DNA of 64,000 nucleotides from Paracentrotus lividus (lineage: Eukaryota; Echinodermata; Echinoidea; Camarodonta; Echinidae): the NCBI GenBank assembly GCA_940671915.1, contig CALNVZ010003434.1, positions 28,688,448 through 28,752,447 on the forward strand. Direction: 5' to 3'. Below the pieces are notes generated by a model. It worked only from the letters and a program-made list of their open reading frames with translations. It ran no database searches and was not told where the DNA came from. This document shows positions 1 through 21,156 of this stretch, piece after piece. Both the position numbers and the translations under genes were made by a program. Position 1 is the stretch's first letter, and every line of letters starts with the position of its first letter.

Positions 1-289
1 CGTCACACATTACCACTACACATTACAATACACATTAAACAAGGAAAAAGTTGTTTTCTTCTTCTTTTTTACACCCCTTGAAACCACATACCCACGTCAG
101 AGGCGCACAATAACAAAACAATATTGCGTAATAATGGACACCAGATAATAGCAGAGGATCACTGGGCCGTTACCTTACAATAAACTATTACGTCCGTAGA
201 GGGGTAATCATCGAATTCTACAAGGTTCTTACAGACTACAGTTCTTTGTTCTCAGACAACTCTATTGATTGAGACGGGGCGTCTGAGAG

Positions 290-297
290 TATAAATA
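290..297 (+). promoter_or_regulatory. TATA box, cellulase gene
   Basis: TATAAATA lies about 230 bases upstream of a good splice donor at 540 (GAAA|GTAAGT). Transcription would start near 320. The first exon would then run to about 539 and join the coding exon that opens at 960. I see no other recognisable element in bases 1-289. Confidence 0.55.
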
Positions 298-821
298 GGT
301 ATGATTTTGAGGAATCAAGTAAGAAACTATCTCAACCCTCTGCTGGTCGGACGGGGAATCAACTCAGCCAACTTCGTAAAACTTTTAACTTTTTTTTGTT
401 TTATATATACATACCACTTTGTTAATGATATTTGAGAAACTTAAGGAGCGGGACTTCACCAAAGAGCAACAAATAATTGAAGTACTACAGCTAGCAACAT
501 CAATATCATATCGCATTACCCATGAGATCAAACTTGAAAGTAAGTTTATTTTATTTATTTTGTTATTTTCATTTTTACTACCTTAGTACACATTATGTAA
601 AGAGTTCATTGATATACCTATTGAAGCTTCACGAAAGCTCAGAGAGGTCACACAAAGATAGTTTTTATTTTATTTTTTTTTTAATGACTCGACAACTTTT
701 GAGTGTACATAAGGTGATACTAGAACTAACATTTATATAGAAATATGCATATATACCATACTTTGCCATGTAGAAATGTATTTTTTGTTTGTTTTGTTTG
801 TTTGTTTGTTTTTTGTTTTTG

Positions 822-852
<31 letters not shown>

Positions 853-962
853 CTTTTTTTTTGCTTGCTTGGATTTTTAAAACTTTTTTTCTGCCTTTGG
901 TTCTCCATCAGACGAGGCGAATTATCATTAAACTTCTTTTAATCCCCATTTGTACATAGACC

Positions 963-9433
<8,471 letters not shown>

Positions 9434-10174
9434 ATGTGGAATGAGTATTTACACGACTTCACTATGGTCAGAAGTTGATCATTCGAATCTCATCGACTGT
9501 ATTAAACCTGGGATTTTGAAGCGACACTACGCGACAAATTATATATTTGCGTAATACAAAAAATAAAAGTGATTTTCATCATTTAGGACAGTAGGATGGT
9601 ATTCCTGTTGTTGAATTTAAATTTATTTTATTATGTTCATTCAGTAGGGCTTTTTATATCCCTCTTTATATATCGTGGTTTGCTGGTGATAAGAAAGAAT
9701 ATTCTAAAATACAAAATGTCTATGATTTCATGAAGAATTTACAATAAAAAAAAGGGGGGAAGAAAAGAAAGATAAACATAATTATGAAAAATATATATAT
9801 GAAAAACCGGTGAGTCCCATTTTGTGGCTCTTTCTTCGTGTTAATATTCTTCACGTTTTTGCTGCCTATGTCAGTTTTACATGTTTTATTACCGCTAACA
9901 TATTACAAAAATACATTGATATATAATAAATGTAACTCACAAAGTCGTCATTTTGCTGGTCCAAAATGTAATTTGTGCGAATTGCACTTCTCGACTGATT
10001 GATCTCGTTCCATTGATTTTCTTTCTGTTGATGTTAATTAATATACACGTGCCAAATATTTTACGTGCTTATTTCTTTCAATGTATTTGGGAACAAAATG
10101 AATCATTATTGCTCAAACTAAGAAACAAATTATGTTTCCATCTTAAAAGCAAAGTCAAACCTGGAATATAATAA

Positions 10175-10345
10175 GCTTTAAAAAAGCAGCGCAATGAAAG
10201 GGAAATGTCAGTGAGGGTTTGAAGAAAATCCATAAAAAAGACAATAGACTAATGAATGATTTTGTTTAATTTTATTTCGTCACTTGCGAGCTGCTCTCAT
10301 GCATGTTTTGTATTGTAAATTTCATAAAATGGAATCTTTGAAATG
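10175..10345 (+). mobile_element. truncated relative of the TTAA MITE
   Basis: The order of a purine-rich end, then TTTCGTCACTTGCGAGCTGC, then TGTAAATTTCATAAA parallels the left arm of the element at 10563-11065, but the match is diverged and one-armed. Confidence 0.45.
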
Positions 10346-10562
10346 AAGCATATCAATATAAATACCTCACTCGAACAATCTTTAATAATCCTGTCTTTTG
10401 ATTGGTTGAAAGTTCAGTCATAAACTTAGTTATGGAATGTATGGAAAACTACAATGAGAGCATCATTTTGATGAACGGTCCTTCAAATCTTCACTAACGA
10501 TTAAAGAAAACAGACATTTTTCCTGTTTAACCAATTGAATTATAGCCTGGGGGGCATAGTAT

Positions 10563-11065
10563 TTAAAGGGGAAGTTCACCCTGGAATTTGATTGGTTTTA
10601 AAAAATGCAGAAAAATAAAAGAAAAATATTAATGAAAAAGTTTGAATAAAATCGACCAAAAAATAGAAGTAATAAATATCTAAAGTTTTGATTCTCTGAC
10701 GTCACGTGCGAGCAGCTCTCCCATGTGTTGTGTATGTAAATTCCATAAATTTGTCTTTTTTCATGGTTCTTGATAAAGGAATGGGTCAATTTGATAGAGG
10801 CATGTATATTAACATATGTTTGATGATTTATCGACCCCACAGGTGAAATAATTAATTTTCTTCTGAAAAAATGACACCTTATGGAATTTACATATTATAA
10901 CACATAGGAGAACTGCTCGCATGTGACGTCACAAAATTAAAACTTTAAATATTCATAACTTCGTTATTTTTTGGTCGATTTTCTCCAAACCTTCACTCAT
11001 ATTTTTCTTTTATTTTTCTGCATTTTTTAAGACCAATAAAATTCCAGGGTGAACTTCCCCTTTAA
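10563..11065. mobile_element. TTAA-flanked MITE with about 200 bp inverted ends
   Basis: The left end reads TTAAAGGGGAAGTTCACCCT and the right end is its reverse complement, finishing at TTAA 11062-11065. The inverted arms run about 200 bases each and include a GTGACGTCAC-type palindrome followed by a GCGAGCAG-type sequence. A TTAA target duplication is the signature of piggyBac or Kolobok superfamilies. No transposase is present. Confidence 0.85.
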
Positions 11066-11604
11066 GACATAAGGGCAAAATTTCGGATTCTTTCTCCAAT
11101 TCGGCAAAGGATTTAATTCTACATGACCGTGATGATTGTCCAATGTTTAATTGTAAAATAAATTCTACTGTATTCGACGAGCTTTCATATCGAATGTTAC
11201 GATTCAGTGTCTGATAAAATAACCACGTAGAATTATTTTTCTACCTGTTTGTACGGACATGTTCAATGTTCAATGTAATTATAATGAATTAAGAAAGAAT
11301 TGTTATTAACGTGACTCCGAGTGTGTAGAGAAAAAGAACATTATGAAAAGAGACACAGAGAGAAAAAGAGAGGGGCCTAAAAGAAAGGGAAAGGGGAGGG
11401 AGGGAGAGAGAGAGAGAGAGAAATGAGAAGTGGAATAGAAAGGTTGTGAAAAGAGAGAGGGGGGAGTAAATATTTCCCATTCAACTTTCTCTGACAATCG
11501 ACTACCTCTATAAATAGTATTTTTGTTCCTTTAATAATGAAATATTTTATTATATCTTTTCGGAACATAAGCAAACAATATATTCATATACATTATACAT
11601 AATA

Positions 11605-11690
11605 ATATGATAATGCGCCTTGAGCACTCTACAGAGTGGATACGTGCGCAATACAAATCACATTATTATTATTATTATTATTATTATTAT
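11605..11690 (+). mobile_element. LINE 3' tail
   Basis: A short GCGCCTTGAGCACTC... segment is followed by ATACAAATCAC and (ATT)n. This is the usual 3' end of CR1/L2-type LINEs. The body is absent, so it is a dead 5'-truncated insertion. Confidence 0.6.
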
Positions 11691-13169
11691 GTTATGATTT
11701 AGCCATATAAAAAAAATGCATTATTATACGCTCCACTCGGGATGTCATAGTGACAACATATCTCTTCTGCATTCAACTTCTTTATCATGCTGATTCAGAT
11801 TTTATTTCTGTTTAAAAATGCTGAAATAAAGAACATTCAAAATATAAACTGGCATAATATAATACAGTAGATAAAGGACTTCAGTATTATGTAAAACACC
11901 ATAAATTATGTTGAGTAACAAATTAAAAATAATTATATGTACAGTGAATAACTGAGTCACCCTTTCTCTTTTCTTTTCTGTAAATCCACGATATTTGATA
12001 CAAATATCGCTAACGTACCACCACGGCTGTAACGTACACTCATGATGTTTCTGAATTTACCACGAAGCGCGCGTATTTGGAATCCGGACTTTGCTTTTGC
12101 TTCAAGCAATAGGTACAATTTTTGTATTGAATTGTGAAGATTTATCCGTACAGGCGGATAATCCGAAAATGTGAAGGAGGTGCCGAACTTTCCATCAAAT
12201 GAGTAAAATTCTTAAATTGTACAAGAATTGGACAAGTGACGCATCCACAATTCATTTTAACTTGTAATTCCCAATCATAAATGTATCACGAATACAGATT
12301 ACGAGCGCGCAACACTTCCAACAATATCAAGACATACAAATCTTAGTACAGTGCGTATTATACTTTACATTATTTACTATATTAGATTCTGTACATAAAG
12401 CTTTTATGGCAGTGGCATAATGAGGAAAATATTTAGAAGCTGAGCTACAATTAAGAAAAAGTGACCTCAAATCAACGTCTGAATAATAACAGGTCGGCAC
12501 AAAGACCAGCAAGTATCGAGGTTTCGTATCACCTTTTTCGTGACGAAACACTGAGAGAGTGGACTTTTGGGAACCAAAACAAGATAACGGAACAAGAGGG
12601 CGGCGTCGAGAATGTTAATGTACCTTTATGTAGAAGATTTACGGCATCACACTTGTAATTTTGTTTCCTGGATACTGGATACAACACGAAGTTCAAGTTT
12701 GTTAACAAAATTCAATGGCGGATTAAACCTTAACATAATGTTACGTAATATTTGTGACGACAGAGCGATCGAATCATGAGCCGTCGTTACTTTTCCATAT
12801 AGGCCCTAAACAGTACTCTAACATTTGCTGTGTTCATACAGAGAACATTGAGCTTTTTAGCATCTAAGAATTTCAAAACAAATCATGTCAATTATGTGGT
12901 GGTCACACTGGTCGTGCGTACATCGTGCACCTTTCCTAGACAGACACGGAGCAGGAGAGGCACGCAGGAGGTTTTTGCAGTACACTTCCTCCCACCATAT
13001 AAAAATAAATATAAGAATCACAAAAATTGAACTATGATGCCTACGCCTTGTAACGCAAGCTGTGGGACACTCACGTGGCCCGTGACTTATATGATCAGTT
13101 CTGACTACCGCATTAGATTTCTTTGGAGCGAGTACATGTCGATTGAACCCGTGATGGCACAGGCTGATG

Positions 13170-16100
13170 CTAATCTGCCTCCGATCGAGAAGCATGGGAC
13201 CCGGATTCCCATTCGATGCTGTCGTTGTCTACCCGTTTAACAGGTGCTGGACGAATCTTCATCTCAGTCTTCTTGAGAGAGTAATTATAGCCGTGCCAGT
13301 CCCTCCAAACCACGTTCTGGGGATTCCCCTTGCCTCCCAAGACATACAGGCCGTTCAAATTGGACTGTTGGCAGTTATGATACCACCATCCACCAAGGCG
13401 TTTGACAGCACAATTCCTTTCGCTGCCATCATTGTCACGGTCTTTAGTAGAGAAGGGTCGGCCATCGTGATACCAAAGACTGTCACCTGAATATACTCAG
13501 AAAGGTGTCGAGAAAATCGATAATTCCAGATTATTTTGTTTGCGGGCTATATCTAGCAAGGGGGCGATTTCATGTCACGACTGGGGGGGGGCGGAAACAC
13601 CGGAAGGTAAATTAACACTTAAAGCGGAATAAAGGGTCCTAAATAACACATATTTGTATATCCAAAATTCGAATACTTCGCACATTATGCAGAAATTAAT
13701 GACAATGTTTGCGAGCGCGAAGCGCGAGCCGAAAGTTTTCCCCTTATAATGACATTTAGCATTGTATTTGACATACTTTTTGCCTCTTAAATGGTTCACT
13801 AGCTGATCACTAAATTTAAAAAAAAAATGTTAAGATTAAAAAATTGAGGGGGGACGATCCCCCAGAAAAAAAAATCGTCCCCTTGTCCCCCCCCCCCCGG
13901 ATCGCCGCCAATGATATCTAGGTACCGTGAATGGAAGTAAAGGAATGACATTTTTATCTACCTACCAACTCACTAGAAGCAATAAGTAGTTATTTTAACT
14001 GTCCTCAGAAAGAATAATTTGCAAGGGGAAAATCGTTCCCCGTTTGGTAATATAACATAATAGAAAAAGTGATTTTACTATACATAATTATTTACGCACT
14101 GTTCCCATACATGAAATTCAATAGATTATGTTTATTTCCAAATGATGGGATATTTAAAAGGTTACATCAGTAGTGGTAACGGGAAAGAAATCCTGTTGAA
14201 TGTATAGTCTGATATTATTCTGCATGCATAAAAGATACGTGTGAACTTTTGTGACATTCCTTCAATTAATCATTTTATTTCAGCTGACACATCTCCCACT
14301 ATACTGAAATAAATACAGAGGCAGAAATATTTCAACTTAATGCTTTTAAAGATTAGACAGAACGGTTGTTTTGAGGGCACCGTAGGTAAGATGTGACTGT
14401 GGCAGAAACTATCTAAGATGTGATAGGTGCTACACAAATAATTACCTGCATCCCCTGAATAATCGTCAACAGTCAGTGTGTATTTAGCTGCCTCATCAGC
14501 TACCTTCACATTGCTATAAGTGGCGTAGCGAGTTTCTCCATCGAAGTCTTCGAGGTCAATCCGTAGTTCGTAGGTCTTCTGTGCTGAAAGACGGTGAATG
14601 TTGTCGTTACCGAGCCAGTGTTCGCCAGAGACGTTTCCGAAACCCTTCTTGTAATCAGACCATCCGAGATAGAAGTCAACCGAACCGTCCTGTCTGCGTT
14701 GGAACACCTACGTTTATTTACATTATGAATAGACAAAAAAAAAGAATATGAAGTAACTGGGGATTTTTGAAAATAATATCTTCACCTATTACTGTATGGT
14801 ACCGTGATTTGGTAAAAAGGTAAACACGACCAGTTCCGTCAAAAGATTGTAATTCGAATTTCAATATTTCACGACAGAGAGAGAGCGCGTGCGCGAGAGG
14901 AGGGAAAGGGAATGAAGGTCAACACTGACCCTCATCATAGATTAATAATCTAATTAATAATCTTTGTAGGTGGTTTTTATAATCCATGTGATCGATAGAA
15001 CTGGCAGTTTTATTTTCAGATTCAGATTGAATTCTGGTAATTTCCAACGGAAACAACATAATACAAATCGTCATTATGTCATTAAATTAGAAGAGAAAAC
15101 ATGAACTATAAATAAATACTCTTTTTTACGTACTATGAAATAGAGAATTTTTAATTGAATGATCTATTGAATTACATTTACCGAAACAAATTCAACAAAG
15201 CACATTTAATCTGAAACAAAAATGAGATATTTGTAAAATGGGAATAGGAATACATTCCTACTATTTCCAGCCGACATGATAGATATAAATGATAAATGAT
15301 TACAAGATACCGATCTTCACAAGAATTTTGCAAGAAATGAAGTAAATATTTGAACGCACCGTCCATCCACCACCATCTGTATCCATATCACAGTACACAT
15401 CTAATGAATTATTACCACCATCAGGATAGATAGAATAGACTCCAGAGATGTTCACACCACCAGTTTGAATCTCAGAACAGTCTCGCGGGAGAACTAGACA
15501 TGCAAAGAAACACGAGAATGAATCTTAATAAACGGAAAATTATAATTGTAGTAGAAAAAATATGAACATTTAAAATGATAAAATTGAAGTTGATCTATAA
15601 GAATCTATAAGTAAGTGATCACAGTATATAAACGTATTGATGCCTTTAATAAATTATTTATAAATAACTAAAAAACAAAAAACAAAGAAGAAGAAAAGAA
15701 AAAACATCTCATGTGTCCAAACTAAACAATTTTCACGATTTTAACGAGTTTCAATCCCTAAAACTGCGGGTGGTTCTCTTTTGAGGACTTAATTTACTTT
15801 TTAATATATGAGATTTTTTGTTGTGTGCAGCAGTTTTTAATATGAATTTAAAATACCCTGCATACATGTACATATAACCATAAGTATTCAGATGGGGAAT
15901 AGCATAATTCATTAATAAAGTTTATATAATATGTTGATTTTTTTCAATCTTTTATTTGAAGAAAAAAGGAAATAGATTCTTTTTTATTTTTAATTATCAT
16001 TTTGGGGTTTGTCTCTTGAATTTTTTTCTTTTGTAATTCAATATTTGTTGTTTATGTTCTGTGTAACCTATTCGTTTTCTTTATATCATCAAAGTTATAT

Positions 16101-18975
16101 ATGTATATTGGAATATATGTTGGAATAAATTGATGTATAATTTTTAATGGAATTCAAAACGAGAAAAAGTCAAGAGAACAGTCTTGGTTAATAATATTGA
16201 AAATGGAGGACTAAGTATGATAGACTTAAACTCTAAATTTCAATCCTTACATTTATCATGTTTGAAAATGATAATGATGTACCGTAGAAGTTTATATTTA
16301 GATATTGGATTGAAAAATATGCCTTTTTTTATTACTTCTGAAAACAGACTGTTTCAGTAAAGACATGTTGAGTTTGTGCGTAAAACAAAAGGTACCCGAC
16401 TTTTAGGTAGACTGTCTCATATCTTGGAGTTGTGGTACAACAGTAATAATACACATGATAGAAAACCTTTATTCTTTAAAGAATGGTTTCAAAAAGGTAT
16501 TATAACAATTAATGGCATAATAGAAAATGGACGATTTCGGCCAAGAGAACATATTCGTCGAGTGCTTGGATCAAATTCTTTGTTAATTGATTTTATGTAT
16601 TCGAAACTGAAAAATGCAATACCAAAAGTTTGGATCGAAAGAATTCAAGATATAAATTATGCAGATAGTGATGAAATGAATTCACAATACGAAAGCAACC
16701 TATATGAAACCAGAACACATTATTTTAATAGACTACGATCAGTGAAGTCTCGCAATTTCTATAGTTTATTGTGTGAATTTTTAGAAAAGAGAACCAGCTG
16801 TTTTAACGTGTTGTGGGTAGGGAGACCTGGGGCAATTTGTAACAGTTTTTTCCAATTTGACCTATCAGCTTATTGAAGCTAAATACTTGCTTTTAAACTA
16901 AATAAAAATGAAATATGCATATCTTAGCTTGACATATGAATAGGTTTGGGTTAAGTAAAACAAGTCATTTTGAAGCCATTACCATTTCAAAACAAGAGGT
17001 CGAGTGTTACAATTGCCCCGTGACGAGGGGCAATGTAACAGACGTTGCGGGGGCAATTGTAACACATGAACTGTAACATTTAGTTTTTCTTTATCAAAGC
17101 TATGCACATGACAAATTAAACATCTTTAACACATAAACTAATTATAATGAGACATGACAATGCTTGACCATTTATATTACATTTTCCACTTGTTATATGC
17201 TGAAATGGGACAAAAGTTATGATAGTTTTTTTTTTTTTTTTAGGTTGTTGTGGCTTCACCCTTTAACTGTAGAATTATAGAACCCATTAATTCATATTTT
17301 GGTTCTTTATCTACTTTGTACCTACACAATATATCTTTTAACTGACAACTGTTGTATAACACATTTATGTTAGGCTTAACGCCTTTTGATATAACGCATT
17401 CTTGCAAAATAAAGTGATACATTTCTGAGAAGAAGTAAAATTACAGCTTTTTTTTTTCTTTCTTTCTCTTTTTTTTGTAAAACCAATCTTCAAAATTTAC
17501 GCCATTTTTTCTTCTGGCAAAATCAATATGTCTTTGCCCTTTTAAAACAAACGTATTGGACATATATTTCAGGTATCATATTGAAAATATATTTTTATTT
17601 TTATGGGGGCTGCCATCCCTCCCTCTCTCTCTCCTCTGTCTTTTTTCTTCTACCTTTCTATCTATCGGAGACGTCTCCGCGACAGATAGGAAATCTGTCT
17701 CCCGACGGATAAATAGTATTAGAGACGTCTCCGAGACGTCTCCTGATTTCGGAGACGTGATTTTTTATATAAATTGTCGCGGAGACGTCTTGGAGACGTC
17801 CGGAGACGTCTCTTATACTAGCTCCATGGTTCAGAGGTTTCTGATTATGTTTTAATTATGTTTACAGGAAGCAACAAATTCCGGGGCAATTTTGTAATGT
17901 TTTTATGTAATTTGCAGGGGCCACGGAGCCTGGGAGGCTTCGTCGGCGAACGTGTACAAAACGGAAAAATGACATACATTTGTGATTTTTTAGTCTGTTC
18001 AGCCTCCCCCCCCCTCTCCCCCACTCCCTCCCACTGCCGCTCAGCCCCCACCTTCCAAAAACGCTCCGCGCCCCTTGATTGGTTATTTATAGCTTGGTGT
18101 TGTTCGCGGAAATCTGCTTTACCGAGTTCCTACGGGAGTTACTTTAAGCAGAAACAGGGCAATTGTACGCTTGGTTACAATTGCCCTGGCCAAGAGGTGA
18201 CCATTTGTGGAGAGATTGTTTTCTATCTTAGCTATCGCGTAATTCGTCGTTGAACATTTAGCAAAATATGGCCTAAGTAACCATATTTCTAATATACAAA
18301 ACCTACAGCCGTAAGCTACATCCACATATTTGTCAGAGAAACCAAATGGTATGTGAAATATTACTTATATGCTCAAAACGGTTTTCCGCTGTAGAAAGTT
18401 CCCACGAACCGTTAAATCATGCTAACACTCATAACAGCATGTGGCAAGCGATTAAATGGCGAATGTTCTCTACAAATTTTGAGTTTATAGCGTGTTTCTG
18501 CTAGGAATGGGAGCCTCTGTTACAATTGCCCCGTGTTACATTTGTCCCCGGTCTCCCCTACATCTCACATGCATACATGCGTATCTTTACTGGTTAACAA
18601 CTATACCTTTCTACAAAATCTGAATAACAATTCATGGAACCGCCAGTGGACCTTCTCTTGTCCCCTAGAGCGCCCTCTCAGATGAACTAAAAACTACCGG
18701 CCTGGTGAAGGCCATGCTGGCCGAAAGCTTGTGAATTAAAGGAATTTGAGAGCTACGTCTCGAGTCATCTGTTTCATTAATTTCGCCTATATATATATAT
18801 ATTCTGGTTTAAAGTTTCTTAATGAACCCCCCCCCTCTTTTAAATTATTACAGTGATTATACCATCACAAGTAACCCCGTCCGTGTTCAACCCGTATCCA
18901 TTATTACAGGTACATATGAATGAGCCGATGGTGTTTGAGCATCCTCCATTTGTAAAGTCACATAAGCTAGTGCCA
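13170..18975 (-). CDS. EGF plus fibrinogen-related-domain protein, 3' part
   Basis: Exons in transcript order: EGF exon 18975(gap)-18863, then 15493-15360, 14707-14446 and 13486-13170 (stop TAG). Phases fit throughout. The EGF part reads CDFTNGGCSNTIGSFICTC with NTDGVTCD. It splices straight into VLPRDCSEIQTGGVNISGVY, the start of a fibrinogen C-terminal domain of about 220 residues. Visible hallmarks are GGGWTVFQRRQDGSVDFY, the calcium site DRDND, and CAVKRLGGWWYHNCQQSNLNG. A 20-residue acidic/polar tail follows. Such proteins are secreted or membrane-bound lectin-like or matrix proteins (ficolin, fibroleukin and tenascin relatives). Domain content alone does not fix the role. The 5' part falls into the N gap. 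The exons seen at 19652 and 20344 on the other strand suggest at least two further EGF exons. Confidence 0.88.
16155..16816 (+). mobile_element. LINE ORF2 C-terminal fragment
   Basis: It lies in the EGF-to-fibrinogen intron of the minus-strand gene. NIENGGLSMIDLNSKFQSL appears near 16195, then an interrupted frame, then an open stretch from 16376 with PLFFKEWFQKGIITI, GRFRPREHI and AIPKVWIERI. This resembles the region downstream of reverse transcriptase in non-LTR retrotransposon ORF2 proteins. No RT core is present. Element A interrupts it at 16820. Confidence 0.6.
16820..18558. mobile_element. TA-flanked element A with iterated GGGGCAATTGTAACA motif
   Basis: The left end GGGAGACCTGGGGCAA and right end (as complement) GGGGAGACCGGGGACAA are inverted repeats. 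TA lies at 16818-16819 and 18559-18560. GGGGCAATTGTAACA or close variants recur near 16828, 17010 (inverted), 17024, 17040, 17886, 18158, 18176 (inverted) and 18520 (inverted). A block of GAGACGTCTC repeats lies at 17660-17820. The longest frame (17858-18253) has no known motif. It looks like a nonautonomous DNA transposon that entered a LINE fragment. Confidence 0.75.
18695..18745 (+). ncRNA. hammerhead-like motif, Penelope-type tail (degenerate)
   Basis: CTGGTGA at 18702-18708, then a GGCC/GGCC stem, then GAAA at 18723-18726. The motif matches CUGANGA-stem-GAAA except for G at the invariant A. It resembles the ends of Penelope-like elements and is probably no longer catalytic. Confidence 0.4.
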
Positions 18976-19000
18976 NNNNNNNNNNNNNNNNNNNNNNNNN
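18976..19000. other. assembly gap (25 N)
   Basis: A run of exactly 25 N interrupts an EGF exon of the minus-strand fibrinogen-domain gene. The sequence that should lie here is probably the part of the EGF exon seen at 21224-21242 on the plus strand. Confidence 0.97.
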
Positions 19001-19084
19001 AGAAGTAATCGTATTCCCTGACACAGAGTGTGCAGATTCCCTGTAAATATATAGGTTTTGGTGGTGAACAGAGGCTATAGAAAA

Positions 19085-19142
19085 TGATGTAGTTGTATGT
19101 GTGTGTTGTCGTGGGTGAAGTGCGTGTGGTGCGTGTGTGTGT

Positions 19143-19192
<50 letters not shown>

Positions 19193-19229
19193 TGTGTGGG
19201 TGTGTTAGGTTGGTGTGTGTGTGTTTGCT

Positions 19230-19260
<31 letters not shown>

Positions 19261-19262
19261 GT
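19085..19262. repeat. GT, GA and poly-T simple repeats
   Basis: Compound low-complexity tract: (GT)n near 19090-19160, (GA)n at 19160-19190, GT again, then about 27 T at 19232-19260. Reading frames here are artefacts of the repeats. Confidence 0.9.
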
Positions 19263-19651
19263 GTGTTTCTGCATCGACGCTATATGCAATTGTAATCAAG
19301 ATATAGACATCTATAAATCAGAATTTTTTCTCAAAATAAACCGCTCATTAATTGCATCAAGCGCAGCTCTGATAGTAAACCGTACTTATAGCAATATTTG
19401 GTAAAACTAGAGGAGTTCTGTACCATTTGGTTTCATATGTTGAAATAATATTACGACTCAAAATCATTGATTTGTGTATTCGAAGTGGCGAAATAAGGGT
19501 TTATGGGAAAATGACTTCCAAATATGAATGCAAAACAGACTTAAACACAGTTTAGCATTTAGGTGAAATTTGAATACTTAGGGCAGTATTTGTGTATAAA
19601 TAAATATTTTTAACTTCTATAATAATTCGCGTTCTTTTTTATTTCCCTAGA

Positions 19652-21122
19652 TTGCGGTAGCAACCCTTGCCGAAACGGCTGGTGTAAGGAAACTATGGAA
19701 GGGTATGAATGTCACTGTCCGATTGGACTTCAAGGAACGATTGCATTAAATGTAAAAAGAAAGTAATCGTTTTAAAACAATCTCCTTTCGAAAACTGTTG
19801 GTAACATAGCATGCATTACTGGACCATATGGGGGTCAATATGTTTAAAGACAAAGAAATCAATTGACTACTTCTAAGTGAACTTTATAGTATATTTTACC
19901 TATCATAGCAAGTCTTTGCTAGCAAGGAAATGCTAAAGGGTTAATTTGAAAGCACTGACAGGACATACTGAAACAATTATATTTATACAATAGGAACAAT
20001 TATTGTGGGTATGCATATAACATTGCATCGCCAGAGGACAGTACAAATTTGAACAATAAATGGTAGTCTTATAGGGAATTCGAATTTCTTTTTAAACAAA
20101 AGGATATTACATTACAACACACAAAGGTTGAATTACGTAGAAATATATCATATATTCAAGAATAACAAAATAAACAAAACACGAAAACCTATTAATATGG
20201 CTGTTATAAAATATGATGAACATCATATAATTTAATTCGATAATTATTGATAACATTATGGGTCGTATTTTGTATCAACAATATTAAAATATTTATTAAA
20301 AATAATGAATCACTTTCCAAATTATAGGTTTTTTTCTGTTTAGAACGTAGATGAATGCACGGCAGGTATACCCCCTGTGATGTCACTAATGGAGGGATGC
20401 CTGAAACACCATTGGTTCATTCATGTGGCACATGTAATAGTGGATATGAGTTGAACACAAGACGGATTTACTTGTGATGGTACGATCAACTTTTTCTAAT
20501 ATGCATAGTTTATACCAAATCTAAAGACAATGTATGTCTTTGTGCCTTTCAATAGCAATAGTAAAATCAAATGAATGAAAAAATCGTATAAAAAACGCTC
20601 ACGAGTAAAGGAACTGTATATTTAAATATTTTGATTATTTTGATTTAAGAGATTTTTATTTCCAATCAGCAATCGACTAAAATATACATTGAAATGATGT
20701 ACCTAATTTAGAACATAATAATGGGTTATTCAGCCAATATATATATTCATATATATATATTATATACTATAATATATATTATTATATATATAATTATATA
20801 TAAGTGTGATGAGACTCAACTTTTTGGACATGACGACGTTTGCCCAGATGATAAATGTGTTATAAATAAAAGTCTAGGACAAGCTTAGACGTTGCTGAAC
20901 TTTGAATCTTTAATCGAGCTTTCGGCAATTTGCTTCATCAGGATTTCTTAGTCCGTGGAGATGTGTGTTAGTGTTTCACCACATCTCCCACGGCCTAAGA
21001 AATCCTGATGAAGGGCAAATTGAGCCGAAAGCTCGATTAAAGATCACAGTTTCAGCAACGTCTAGGCATGTCCTAGACTCTTTTATTTAATATTCCATAT
21101 ATAGATATATATCTATATCATA

Positions 21123-21156
<34 letters not shown>

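Larger units (their letters stand above)
9434..13169. other. intergenic region between convergent cellulase and fibrinogen-domain genes
   Basis: No convincing gene here. The open frames are short and lack known motifs. Contents: a truncated MITE copy near 10175-10345, a full TTAA MITE at 10563-11065, a GA-rich tract near 11340-11460 and a LINE tail at 11605-11690. The stretch 11700-13169 shows nothing I recognise. Confidence 0.6.

Noticed and set aside
726-942. Lys- and Phe-rich open frames on both strands
   Set aside because: They are translations of a poly-T tract before the acceptor at 960.
17858-18253. 131-codon frame in element A as a transposase
   Set aside because: No DDE/D or other motif, low complexity in part, and the inverted copy does not preserve it.
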